This document shows positions 5,901 to 13,758 of a DNA stretch of 18,395 nucleotides, piece by piece. Position 1 is the stretch's first letter, and each line of letters opens with the position of its first letter. The stretch spans positions 1 to 18,395 of the forward strand of contig CAZAAC010000045.1 of the NCBI GenBank assembly GCA_964483155.1. The letters run 5' to 3'. This stretch comes from JAAYYM01 sp964483155 (GTDB taxonomy: Bacteria > Bacillota > Clostridia > Lachnospirales > Lachnospiraceae). Made by a program: the position numbers and the translations under genes. The notes beneath the pieces are model-generated. The model saw only the letters and a program-made list of their open reading frames with translations. It was not told where the DNA came from and searched no databases.

Positions 5901-7901
5901 ATGAAAAGTATAAAGCTTAAAATTGCAGGTATATTTGTTGTTGTAATTATTGCAATCTGTACATTCTTTACCGTTCTGGCTATTCAGATTTCATCTGCCA
6001 CATTATTGGATGGGGTGGAAACGCAATTACCGGAACTCGCAGTCGTAAGTACAGAGCGTATTACTGCTGAATTAGAAGTACATTGGAATGCACTTGATGC
6101 GTTAGCGCAGAATGAAGCGATTATTCATCCTGAAATATCATGGGATGAAACTTCCGCGTTGTTACTAAAAGAATTGGAGAGAAATGGTGGGTCAGATATT
6201 GCCGTTGTAGATGTAACTGGAAAAACTAAATCAGCAATAAATGATAGTATAGACATTTCGCAAAGAGATTATTTCCAAAAAGCACTTAAAGGTGAAAAGG
6301 CCGTATCAGATCCTGTTGTGAGTAAACTGGATGGTGCACTTATCATAATATATGCAGTCCCTATTAAGGACGGGGACACGGTAGTTGGTGTCTTAATGGA
6401 AATACGCGATGGAAGTGATTTGTGCAAATATGTGAGTGATATTGATTTTGGAGAAACGGGTTCTGCATTTATCATAAGTGGAGAAGGAACCATCATTGCT
6501 CATAAGGATGAGAGCAAGGTTGTCAACATGGAGAATGCAATCGAACTTTCTAAAAACGATCCAAGCCTGTTAGGTCTAGTTGCTGTTGAAGAGAAAATGT
6601 TAGCCAGAGAACAGGGCTTCGGAGAATATGCTTACGGTGGAGTTGAAAAAGTATGTGGGTATGCACCTGTTGCTAATACTGACTGGGCGCTAGCCATTAC
6701 TGCAGAATCTTCAGATATTCTTTCAGGACTTAAAACGCTAAGAGTTTCTATGATAGTTGTTTCGGTTATACTAAGTATTGTTGGCGCTGTAATTGCAATT
6801 ATTTTTGGTATTATGATTGCTACGCCAATCGTTTCTATCTCGAAGCACTTAGGAATAATTGCTGGTGGAGACTTCACGAAACCAGTAGATACTAAAATTT
6901 TAAAATTGAGAGATGAAATAGGAAGACTGGCAAAATCTCTTGAAATCACCCAAAATGCTATAAAGACACTAATTTCAAATATTCTTATTGAATCAAAAAA
7001 CGTTTCAGATTTAGCAAATCTGGAGGCAGATAAAATGCAGGTGCTTGCTGCGCAGGTAAACGAAGTATCTTTAGCAACAGAATCCCTATCAGCTGGGATA
7101 GAGCAGACGGCAGCATCAACGGAAGAAATGACAGCCACTTCTTCTGAAATCGATGGTGCGGCTGAATTAATTGCAAAAAAAGCTTCAGAGGGTCTTCTTA
7201 CAGCTATGGAAATAGGTAAGCGTGCAAAAACACTAAAGGATAATGCTATTATCTCAAAGAAAGATGCATATGATCTTTATTACAGTACAGAAGCATCTTT
7301 GATAGAGGCAATCGAGGAAGCAAAAGCAGTCTATGAAATTAACCATCTTTCAGATGCAATACTTCAGATTACAAATCAGACAAATCTGCTGGCCTTAAAT
7401 GCAGCAATAGAAGCGGCAAGAGCAGGCGAGGCAGGAAAAGGGTTTGCAGTAGTAGCTGGAGAAATTAGAAACCTTGCTGAAAGTTCTAAGAGTACCGTTA
7501 ATAAAATACAGGCTACCACGCAGGTTGTTTTAAGCGCAATGGATAATCTTACAACTAGTTCTAAAAAGATACTGGAATTTATAAATGGAAAGGTTTTAAA
7601 GGATTATGATACGCTTGTACAGACAGGAGAACAATATAATGAGGATGCACAAGTAGTAGATGGTATTGTATCCGAATTATCAGCTACGTCGGAAGAACTG
7701 GCAGCCTCTATTCAGAATATGCTAGTTGCTATTAACGAAATAGCAATGGCTTCTACTGACGGTGCGCAGGGATCTTCTGATATCGCAAGCCGTGTAAGTG
7801 TAATAACGAGAGAGTCAGGTGTGGTATTGGAGGGAACTGTTAAAACGAAGGAAAGTGCTGCAAGAATTTTTGAAGTTGTATCTGCAATTACGATTGCGTA
7901 A
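5901..7901 (+). CDS. Methyl-accepting chemotaxis protein with dCache sensor
   Basis: The 666-residue transmembrane chemoreceptor detects an extracytoplasmic ligand and controls CheA at the inner membrane face. A first membrane helix lies at about residues 8-28 and a dCache-type sensor at about 35-280. The sensor includes DISQRDYFQKALKGEKAVSD and GETGSAFIISGEGTIIAHKD. The second membrane helix is at about 283-310, then a HAMP domain to about 365 with the LRDEIGRLAKSLE output helix. A coiled-coil signalling domain runs to the C-terminus. The conserved hairpin tip starts at about residue 490 (ITNQTNLLALNAAIEAARAG, then EAGKGFAVVAGEIRNLAE). There is no C-terminal CheR-tethering pentapeptide. GAGGAGGG precedes the ATG by 8 nt. 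No other chemotaxis gene is nearby, so it is an orphan receptor; the ligand is unknown, although dCache domains often bind amino acids or other small organic ligands. Confidence 0.95.
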   Translation: MKSIKLKIAGIFVVVIIAICTFFTVLAIQISSATLLDGVETQLPELAVVSTERITAELEVHWNALDALAQNEAIIHPEISWDETSALLLKELERNGGSDIAVVDVTGKTKSAINDSIDISQRDYFQKALKGEKAVSDPVVSKLDGALIIIYAVPIKDGDTVVGVLMEIRDGSDLCKYVSDIDFGETGSAFIISGEGTIIAHKDESKVVNMENAIELSKNDPSLLGLVAVEEKMLAREQGFGEYAYGGVEKVCGYAPVANTDWALAITAESSDILSGLKTLRVSMIVVSVILSIVGAVIAIIFGIMIATPIVSISKHLGIIAGGDFTKPVDTKILKLRDEIGRLAKSLEITQNAIKTLISNILIESKNVSDLANLEADKMQVLAAQVNEVSLATESLSAGIEQTAASTEEMTATSSEIDGAAELIAKKASEGLLTAMEIGKRAKTLKDNAIISKKDAYDLYYSTEASLIEAIEEAKAVYEINHLSDAILQITNQTNLLALNAAIEAARAGEAGKGFAVVAGEIRNLAESSKSTVNKIQATTQVVLSAMDNLTTSSKKILEFINGKVLKDYDTLVQTGEQYNEDAQVVDGIVSELSATSEELAASIQNMLVAINEIAMASTDGAQGSSDIASRVSVITRESGVVLEGTVKTKESAARIFEVVSAITIA

Positions 7902-7931
7902 ATCAGAAAAGCAACACGCTATCATGACAGA

Positions 7932-7958
7932 AAAAAGGCAGATCTTATCTGCCTTTTT
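7932..7958. terminator. Bidirectional terminator between chemoreceptor and lipoprotein genes
   Basis: AAAAAGGCAGAT (7932-7943) and its complement (7947-7958) form a 12-bp perfect stem with a 3-nt loop, giving A/T runs on both sides. It serves both convergent genes. Confidence 0.85.
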
Positions 7959-8016
7959 ATTGTAGATGTACCAACAAAGTTGGATCATATTAGGTTGTGA
8001 AAGTAAGTGATTTAGA

Positions 8017-9033
8017 TCATTCTAGATTTGTCAAAACGGCTACTTCATCACCCGTGTTAGATTGTACTGTCAGCGTTTTTGCGTCTTTCGACAGGTATAC
8101 AAAATAGGCACTTTCTATATCAGCCGAAATATCAAGTGTTGCAGAATTTGTCCAGGTCTCAGCACCGTCATTGGTTTCATAGCAATTCAGAAGGCCACCT
8201 TTTTCCAGATAGAAAAGGATTCCAGTACCATCGTCTGATAATGAAATTGCACATGATTGGGATAGAGGAAGACTATTTTCGAATCCTTCGATAGTAATGT
8301 CTTTTGTATCCCAGGTAGAACCACTATCACTTGTAATATATAACTTTCTGTCCATGCCTACGAGACATCCGGTAGTACTATTTGTAAGTTTCATACACAT
8401 AATTTTAGCAGGTGCCTCAAGTTTGTTCCATGTTGTTCCACCATCAGCAGTGGATGCAAGAATAGATTCATGAGCAATCCAGCCAGTATTCTCATCACAG
8501 AAGCTTAACATTCTGCATTGATTGGGATTTGAACCGCCAAAGTCTGCAACGCGTGCCCAGGTCTGTCCTCCATCTGCTGACTTAATGACATTGCAGGAAT
8601 TTCCACAAGCATAAGCGACTTTATCATCAACAATTTCAACACCAAACATACAAGCAGAATCATTTTCCGCGCGTGGCCAGGTTTTGCCCGAAGTATTGAA
8701 GTAGTGCATTTCGCCAGATGCACCTCCAGTTAGTCCGAGATCTGGATTAAGAAAAGCAATTTTATAAGCGGGGAAGTCAAGTCGAAAACTATTTACGACC
8801 TGCCAACCAGTAGTTGATTCTGAAACAACAGAATCTGAGGCTGTAGGAGCCAATTCGGAATCTATGCTTTCTTCATCAGTTACAGTTTGTGTGGGAGCAG
8901 AGGCTTCTGCCTCACTGTTGACAACAGCATTTTCAGTATCTTGTGACACCTCTGTAGTGTTACCACAACCAATCAAATTGCCTATGCTTAAGCAAATGAT
9001 GATCACGATTGAGATTAATTGCGTCTTTTTCAT
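8017..9033 (-). CDS. Lipoprotein with Asp-box (BNR/Ycf48-like) beta-propeller
   Basis: The 338-residue protein begins with a lipoprotein signal peptide ending in LIGC (lipidated Cys23). A 50-residue Ser/Thr/Glu-rich linker follows, then a repeat domain from about residue 75. Five Asp-box turns of the S-x-D-x-G-x-T-W type are visible: NTSGKTW (113-119), SADGGQTW (152-159), TADGGTTW (195-202), SDSGSTW (235-241) and TNDGAETW (287-294). Their 39-52 residue spacing fits blades of a beta-propeller. It should be anchored to the outer face of the membrane. Asp-box propellers include sialidases and Ycf48/HCF136-like assembly factors; the sialidase catalytic arginines are not evident, so enzymatic activity is doubtful and a binding or scaffold role is likelier. 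AAGGAGG precedes the ATG. The AraC gene upstream on the same strand may control it. Confidence 0.85.
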   Translation of the reverse strand: MKKTQLISIVIIICLSIGNLIGCGNTTEVSQDTENAVVNSEAEASAPTQTVTDEESIDSELAPTASDSVVSESTTGWQVVNSFRLDFPAYKIAFLNPDLGLTGGASGEMHYFNTSGKTWPRAENDSACMFGVEIVDDKVAYACGNSCNVIKSADGGQTWARVADFGGSNPNQCRMLSFCDENTGWIAHESILASTADGGTTWNKLEAPAKIMCMKLTNSTTGCLVGMDRKLYITSDSGSTWDTKDITIEGFENSLPLSQSCAISLSDDGTGILFYLEKGGLLNCYETNDGAETWTNSATLDISADIESAYFVYLSKDAKTLTVQSNTGDEVAVLTNLE

Positions 9034-9066
9034 GATTTTCCTCCTTAAGAAAAATATACTATATCG

Positions 9067-9082
9067 TTTAAGTTAACTTAAA
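9067..9082. promoter_or_regulatory. 16-nt perfect palindrome, candidate operator
   Basis: TTTAAGTTAACTTAAA is identical to its reverse complement. It sits 34 nt upstream of the lipoprotein start, over the region where its promoter should be (a minus-strand CGATATAGTATA follows at 9066-9055). It may bind a dimeric regulator; which one is unknown. Confidence 0.4.
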
Positions 9083-9147
9083 AGGAGGGAGAATATAAGT
9101 GTGAATCATAAACATTTCTATGTTTATTATCAAAATACATTATAATA

Positions 9148-10050
9148 TTACATCCAACAATACTTCTCTCGATAGCCAGATGGAGAAAGAGATGTCAGCT
9201 TTTTAAAGGTTCTCAAAAAATGTGCATTATCATTAAAACCTACTTTAAACATTACTTCTGAGACAGGTAACTTCGTATCTCTGAGAAGTTGAGAAGCAAT
9301 CGCAATCCGCAGTTTATTTAAAAAAGTAACAAACGTTTCACCAAGATTATCTTGAAACATTTTTGACAAGGTTGTTCTGTTGATACTGAATACACTTGTT
9401 AGTTCATCGATGGTAAGCTTACGTTCATAATTATTATATAGATAGATTAGGATAGAAAATAGTCTGTCATCGACATGTTCCCAATAAGGCTCTTTGAAAG
9501 GATTATCTTCTATAAAAGTATTGTCGAGTATGAATAGAGCCTCTAAAAAAAAGCTGCGGCTTCTGCAAGGCCAATTCTCACGGGCTTGCGCTTGTGTTTC
9601 TTTAAATATATTATATAATAGTATTGAGATTTTTTTTGAAGTCATTGGGCCGATTGAAATCTTACCATAATAATCATCGTTTCGATTAACAAAAAACTTA
9701 TTCCAGTAGCTGTCCTGTAGTAAGGTTAAAGAGCAATCTTCTGGAAGTTGTCTGGTTGTCACAAAATCAAGTGCACAATTTATGATAAGAGGATGAAAGT
9801 AAAACGCTTTCAAGGCAAGAGAGTCTGTTTTTTTGATTACTATGTGTTCTCTTTCATTGACACAGATAAGACAAGGCGCCATGTAAAAATAGCGCTTTTC
9901 ATTAATTGTTAATAGGCCAGAACCATTTTCAATCAAGATGAAGCAGAATCTGAAGTCAAGAGCATCAGCGTTGTCCAAAGAGCGTCCCTCGTAATACTGC
10001 ATCGGCAAATTATATTCGAAATCACGAGCATAGGTTGTTAGGCGTTCCAT
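9148..10050 (-). CDS. AraC family transcriptional regulator
   Basis: The 300-residue protein has the two-domain AraC layout. Residues about 10-90 form a cupin-like sensor, with FRFCFILIENGSGLLTINEK (33-52) as the beta-barrel core. A helical linker follows, then the C-terminal DNA-binding domain from about 195. The first helix-turn-helix is TIDELTSVFSINRTTLSKMF (213-232). The second is PVSEVMFKVGFNDNAHFLRTF (within 262-282), followed by the family signature ending SPSGYREKY. GGGAGG precedes the ATG. It is transcribed toward the Asp-box lipoprotein gene (114-nt gap) and away from the metallophosphoesterase gene, and could control either. The inducer is unknown; the cupin suggests a small sugar-like or aromatic effector. 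Confidence 0.92.
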   Translation of the reverse strand: MERLTTYARDFEYNLPMQYYEGRSLDNADALDFRFCFILIENGSGLLTINEKRYFYMAPCLICVNEREHIVIKKTDSLALKAFYFHPLIINCALDFVTTRQLPEDCSLTLLQDSYWNKFFVNRNDDYYGKISIGPMTSKKISILLYNIFKETQAQARENWPCRSRSFFLEALFILDNTFIEDNPFKEPYWEHVDDRLFSILIYLYNNYERKLTIDELTSVFSINRTTLSKMFQDNLGETFVTFLNKLRIAIASQLLRDTKLPVSEVMFKVGFNDNAHFLRTFKKLTSLSPSGYREKYCWM

Positions 10051-10084
10051 TTAATACCTCCCTGTGTTTGATTCTTATAAATAT

Positions 10085-10113
10085 ATGATATATCTAAAAC
10101 AAATAATATTCAA
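10085..10113 (-). promoter_or_regulatory. Candidate promoter of the araC-type gene
   Basis: On the minus strand TTGAAT (10113-10108) and TATCAT (10090-10085) are 17 nt apart, 35 nt before the start codon at 10050. No equally good plus-strand promoter is seen in the rest of the intergenic region for the metallophosphoesterase gene. Confidence 0.5.
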
Positions 10114-10195
10114 TAAAAACGCCATAATAAAAGTATTTTTGATTTAAAGTGTTTTATAGAAAATCCAAGAATGAGGAAGCGATAGGAGTTATAGT

Positions 10196-11815
10196 ATGAT
10201 AAAAATAAGTAAAATCATGACGGGAGTTTTAATCTTAATAGTTGGGGTGATAGGGATGATAATGACGGCGAAGGCTACAACAGGAAGGCTTTTAACAGAA
10301 GCGATGCTACAGTTACCAAAAGAGAATAGTGTTATGGTAGTTTGGTTCACTGATTTTAATGCAAAGGATAATGTGGTTTTGTATGGAAAAGATTTAGAAA
10401 ATTCCACGCAGGCGAAAACGATAAAACTATCCAGAGTACGTACATTTGACAGTAAGAAGGTGAATGTCTGGCGACATGAGGCTGTGGTGGAAAATTTGCC
10501 AACATATCATGGAAATAAAGATGAGAAAGTACCGTATTGTATTGAGAGCGATGGTGTGCGAAGCACACAGTACTTATTGCAGGCAAAACCTGCAAAAGGT
10601 ACGCCAATGCAGATATTATTAACTTCAGATGGTCAGTTAAAAGAAATGGTGGCAGCAAATCTGCAAATATTAAAGAAGACAGTTGGACAGATAGATGCTG
10701 TCTTTTATGCAGGAGATTTGGTTAATATTCCGGATCAGGCAGATGAGTGGTTTAATTTTAATAATGAAACTAGTTTTTTTTCACTCATGCAAGGGAAAGC
10801 ACATAAAGAAATAAATGGAGTGAGTTATTGCGGGGCACCTATATTGCAGCAAGCTCCAATGTATACAGCGGTTGGAAACCATGAGTTTATGGGACAATAT
10901 AGTGATGCTTATGATCTGGGATTGCAATTTAATGATGTTAAGGTGGGTGATTATAATACAATTAGTTATGAAGAAATATTTTCTATGCCAAAGAATCAAA
11001 AGAATAGTGAATTGTATTACGCGGAGACAATAGGTGATGTGCGACTAGTAGTTTTAAACGTGGCGCGGATGTGGAGAAATAATGTTGTCGGTGAGAAAAG
11101 TAATTATTCTGAAGATGTGCGTAGTTTAGCGAACCCATTAATGACAAGCGGAGGTGCTATTATCTATGAACCAATCAAGAGAGGAAGTACGCAGTATCAA
11201 TGGTTGGAACAGGAACTCCATAGTGTAGCATTTCAAGAAGCAAAGTATAAAGTAGTTATGTTTCATCATCAAGTACATGGAATGGGCCTAAATGTTGTTC
11301 CTGCATTTACAGATCCAGTAAAAAAAGAAATAAAAGATGACAATGGTAATGTGATGCAGATATTATATGAGTATCCATTAGAAGATGATTACTTAGTCAA
11401 AGATTTGGAACCATTACTTGATGATGCAGGCGTGGAATTGGTATTTAATGGGCATTCCCATGTGTGGAATAGATTTCAAACACAAGGAGGGATGAATTAT
11501 TTGGAGAGTTCCAATGTTGGTAATTCTTATGGTGCTTTTTATCAAGATAAGGGGAGAGCAGAAATAATCCCAAATGATATGACGTATTTTGATGCAAAGG
11601 ATTTTGCCTTATCAGGAGATCCTTCTGGACTTAAGCCAATTGCACCGCTCTTTATGGATAGAAGAATGCCTTATATAACAAGCAATACGATTACAGTATT
11701 TTCGGTACTGAACACAAAAACGGGTTTGGTATCGAGTTATGCATATGATACAGAGAAACCAGAGAAGGGCGCATATAAAATAGACTATTTTAAGCTAGGA
11801 GAAAAGATAAAATGA
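10196..11815 (+). CDS. Membrane-anchored metallophosphoesterase, purple acid phosphatase-like
   Basis: The 539-residue protein starts with an uncleaved or cleavable membrane helix (about 7-25). A beta-sandwich-like segment follows (about 40-130, as in the N-terminal domain of purple acid phosphatases), then a calcineurin-like phosphoesterase domain. Metal-binding motifs appear in order: Asp145 in TSDGQ, GD at 173-174 in YAGDLVN, GNHE at 227-230, HH at 357-358 and GHSH at 419-422. Motif I lacks the His of the classical DxH, as is usual for purple acid phosphatase-type members. It probably hydrolyses phosphomonoesters or diesters outside the cell. AGGAG lies 7 nt before the ATG. The stop overlaps the start of the AlkD-like gene (ATGA), so the two are translationally coupled. 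The substrate is unknown. Confidence 0.9.
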   Translation: MIKISKIMTGVLILIVGVIGMIMTAKATTGRLLTEAMLQLPKENSVMVVWFTDFNAKDNVVLYGKDLENSTQAKTIKLSRVRTFDSKKVNVWRHEAVVENLPTYHGNKDEKVPYCIESDGVRSTQYLLQAKPAKGTPMQILLTSDGQLKEMVAANLQILKKTVGQIDAVFYAGDLVNIPDQADEWFNFNNETSFFSLMQGKAHKEINGVSYCGAPILQQAPMYTAVGNHEFMGQYSDAYDLGLQFNDVKVGDYNTISYEEIFSMPKNQKNSELYYAETIGDVRLVVLNVARMWRNNVVGEKSNYSEDVRSLANPLMTSGGAIIYEPIKRGSTQYQWLEQELHSVAFQEAKYKVVMFHHQVHGMGLNVVPAFTDPVKKEIKDDNGNVMQILYEYPLEDDYLVKDLEPLLDDAGVELVFNGHSHVWNRFQTQGGMNYLESSNVGNSYGAFYQDKGRAEIIPNDMTYFDAKDFALSGDPSGLKPIAPLFMDRRMPYITSNTITVFSVLNTKTGLVSSYAYDTEKPEKGAYKIDYFKLGEKIK

Positions 11816-12534
11816 TGACAATAGAACAGTTAGAAAAAGAATTATTTGAGCAGAGCGAGAAAAAACAGATTATCATACCAGGTTCGAAGCCATTAATCGG
11901 GGTCAAAGTCCCGTCGCTACGCCTATTGGCAAAGAAAATTGCAAAAGAGGATTATATGTGGTTTCTTGACAATTGTCCAGATACTTTTTTTGAATTTGAA
12001 ATGCTGCAGGCTTTTGTAATTGGATATGCAAAGGATGATATTAATAATATATTGCATTATGCGGATATATTTATTCCCCAAATTCACGATTGGGCAGTAA
12101 ATGATGCGTTTTGTCAGACATTTACGATAGCAAGGAAGCATAGGGATATTGTATGGAACTGGCTGGAACAGTATACGATAGAGGAAGACATGAAAAATAA
12201 ATACGGTGGGAGTGCTTCAACTGAATTTAAGCAAAGAGTGGTAGCAGTTCTGTTAATGAGTCATTTTCTTGTAGATGAATATATTGAGAGGGTTCTTGAA
12301 ATGATGAATCGTCTGCAATGCAGAGAGTACTATACAGAAATGGGCATTGCATGGTGCGTAGCCACTGCATATGCAAAATATCCTTCTCAAACACAAAGAT
12401 TTTTAGAAAAAAATGAGCTAACTGATTGGACATATAATAAATCAATTCAAAAAATGATGGAATCCTTCCGCATTTCAGATTGTGACAAACAAAGACTTCG
12501 AACTATGAAGCGAAAAAAAGAAGATAGAAGTTAA
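11812..12534 (+). CDS. DNA alkylation repair protein (AlkD-like HEAT-repeat glycosylase)
   Basis: The 240-residue all-helical protein matches the AlkC/AlkD superfamily, which excises N3- and N7-alkylated purines using tandem HEAT-like repeats. Recognisable pieces are LIGVKVPSLRLLAKKI (28-43), IHDWAVNDAFCQTF around 90-103, and the aromatic EYYTEMGIAWCVATAYAKYP segment around 171-190. The C-terminal LTDWTYNKSIQKMMES is also typical. Trp and Asp residues in the DWAVND and WCVA regions probably correspond to AlkD active-site aromatics and acid, an inference from memory. The start ATG at 11812 overlaps the previous stop; a second ATG follows at once at 11815. No terminator is seen after it. Pairing with an extracytoplasmic phosphatase has no obvious metabolic reason. 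Confidence 0.85.
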   Translation: MMTIEQLEKELFEQSEKKQIIIPGSKPLIGVKVPSLRLLAKKIAKEDYMWFLDNCPDTFFEFEMLQAFVIGYAKDDINNILHYADIFIPQIHDWAVNDAFCQTFTIARKHRDIVWNWLEQYTIEEDMKNKYGGSASTEFKQRVVAVLLMSHFLVDEYIERVLEMMNRLQCREYYTEMGIAWCVATAYAKYPSQTQRFLEKNELTDWTYNKSIQKMMESFRISDCDKQRLRTMKRKKEDRS

Positions 12535-12583
12535 GAAAGATGGAAAAGAATTTGAAAAAAATGCAAATAATTCACATATATAG

Positions 12584-12612
12584 TTGACATAAACATAGTA
12601 ATATAGTAAAAT
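12584..12612 (+). promoter_or_regulatory. Promoter of the TetR gene
   Basis: TTGACA (12584-12589) and TAAAAT (12607-12612) are separated by exactly 17 nt. Transcription should start near 12619, so the direct-repeat array lies from +1 onward. Confidence 0.75.
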
Positions 12613-12620
12613 AGCATTGT

Positions 12621-12667
12621 TACATAACGAAAATACATAACATGGATACATAACAAACGTATATAAT
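12621..12667 (+). repeat. Three 8-nt direct repeats with 13-nt period, plus a degenerate fourth
   Basis: TACATAAC occurs exactly at 12621-12628, 12634-12641 and 12647-12654. The next position in the same 13-nt register (12660-12667) reads TATATAAT, 6 of 8 matching. The first copy is also part of GTTA-CA-TAAC, a short inverted repeat. The array fills the 5' untranslated region between promoter and the TetR start codon, so it is probably an autoregulatory operator. Confidence 0.75.
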
Positions 12668-12679
12668 GGGAGTCACGAT

Positions 12680-13216
12680 ATGCCGCCAAAAGTCAGAATC
12701 GCAAAGGATATGATATTGGATAAGGCGTTTTCCATGACAAGAGAAAACGGCTTTGATAGTGTAACTGCAAGGGGCTTGGCAGATGTGCTGGGTTGTTCGA
12801 CACAGCCAATCTTTCGTGTATATGAAACGATGGAGATGTTAAGGCAGGATTTGTGTGGCAAAGCACAAGAATTTTTTGCTTCGAATATAAGTGAGTATCT
12901 TTCGGAGTCTGCAGTGGTCGGCGCTGGAAAAAGCAAGACAGAAGGGGAACCAAAGTTTTTAAATATGGGAATCACATATATAGAACTTGCAAAACGTGAG
13001 ACACATTTATTTAATTTATTATGTACTGGAATTTCCGAAACGGCTGAAATAGATAGTAAAAGTAATCTTCAGGAAAAAGAGAATGAACTACTACTAATGG
13101 CAAGGATATTTTCGCATGGGATAGCTTCTATGATTGCAAATCGCAGTATTCATTTATCAGATGAAGAAATTAGGGAATTGTTAATGAAAGCATATAAAGC
13201 ATTTGAAAATGAGTAA
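12680..13216 (+). CDS. TetR/AcrR family transcriptional regulator
   Basis: The 178-residue protein carries an N-terminal TetR DNA-binding domain. AKDMILDKAFSMTRENGFDS (8-27) forms helix 1, and VTARGLADVLGCSTQPIFRVYETMEMLR (28-55) holds the helix-turn-helix. The C-terminal ligand-binding and dimer domain is helical and not conserved. TetR proteins usually repress their own promoter and a neighbouring gene until a small hydrophobic ligand binds. GGGAG precedes the ATG. The 13-nt direct repeats upstream are the obvious binding site. The downstream gene (32 nt) encodes a small membrane protein that is probably cotranscribed. Confidence 0.9.
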   Translation: MPPKVRIAKDMILDKAFSMTRENGFDSVTARGLADVLGCSTQPIFRVYETMEMLRQDLCGKAQEFFASNISEYLSESAVVGAGKSKTEGEPKFLNMGITYIELAKRETHLFNLLCTGISETAEIDSKSNLQEKENELLLMARIFSHGIASMIANRSIHLSDEEIRELLMKAYKAFENE

Positions 13217-13248
13217 AGCACATTATTAGGTGAAAGAGGGCATCTACA

Positions 13249-13590
13249 ATGATAAGTAAAAAGAAACGTAAGAGAATGCTTAGAAAAATAAAAAGAAATA
13301 CTTTAAAAACCATAAAGTATCTATATTATAAATTAACACATCCCAAAATTAAACTCAATATTTTAGGGCCCGGAACAAAGATTTGCGAGGCTTGTGGGAT
13401 ATTGCTCATTGTAGCATTGGTATTTTACCTCATTAGCTTTAATAAAATATCATATATAATTTGTTGGGTTGATGCGATTATCTTTTTAATTTTACTTGTA
13501 CTGCTTAAATTTGAGCAATACCAGGATGATAGAGAATATGAGGAGTGGCAAAGAAGAAATTTTGAATCAAATCATGGCCACCAGTATTAA
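13249..13590 (+). CDS. Small two-helix membrane protein, function unknown
   Basis: The 113-residue protein has a very basic N-terminus (MISKKKRKRMLRKIKRN), so by the positive-inside rule this end should be cytoplasmic. Two hydrophobic helices follow at about 46-64 and 68-87 with a short loop, and then an acidic tail (EQYQDDREYEEWQRR). I do not recognise the family. AAAGAGGG lies before the ATG. It follows the TetR gene by 32 nt and ends before a terminator-like hairpin, so TetR and this protein probably form one operon. The TetR protein may regulate it in response to a membrane-active compound, which is inference. Confidence 0.7.
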   Translation: MISKKKRKRMLRKIKRNTLKTIKYLYYKLTHPKIKLNILGPGTKICEACGILLIVALVFYLISFNKISYIICWVDAIIFLILLVLLKFEQYQDDREYEEWQRRNFESNHGHQY

Positions 13591-13614
13591 TATTAGAATG
13601 CCCAATATTTTGAG

Positions 13615-13652
13615 GGATTGCTTTCTGCATATCAGGAGGCAGTCCTTCTTTT
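13615..13652 (+). terminator. Probable terminator of the TetR operon
   Basis: GGATTGC (13615-13621) pairs with GCAGTCC (13639-13645, one G-T wobble). An inner CTG/CAG stem lies within it, and TTCTTTT follows. It lies between the membrane protein gene and the serine hydrolase and overlaps any longer reading frame of the latter, which supports the downstream start. Confidence 0.6.
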
Positions 13653-13758
13653 GAAAATCAGACAGCGAGCGCATGCTTGTTCGCGGATAAGAATTGTGAT
13701 ATGCTTGTTGCAATTAAAAATGAATAAAAATCAAATCAGATTAGGAGTGAATCAAGAC

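Noticed and set aside
6632..7138. Minus-strand 168-codon frame inside the chemoreceptor gene
   Set aside because: It is a shadow of the well-conserved chemotaxis coding region; the protein is low-complexity and unrecognisable.
13660..13690. GCGA/TCGC hairpin upstream of the serine hydrolase
   Set aside because: Only four pairs around a long loop; not distinguishable from chance.
13618..13758. N-terminal 47-residue extension of the serine hydrolase
   Set aside because: It overlaps a terminator hairpin, is unlike the family, and ATG 13759 has AGGAG upstream.
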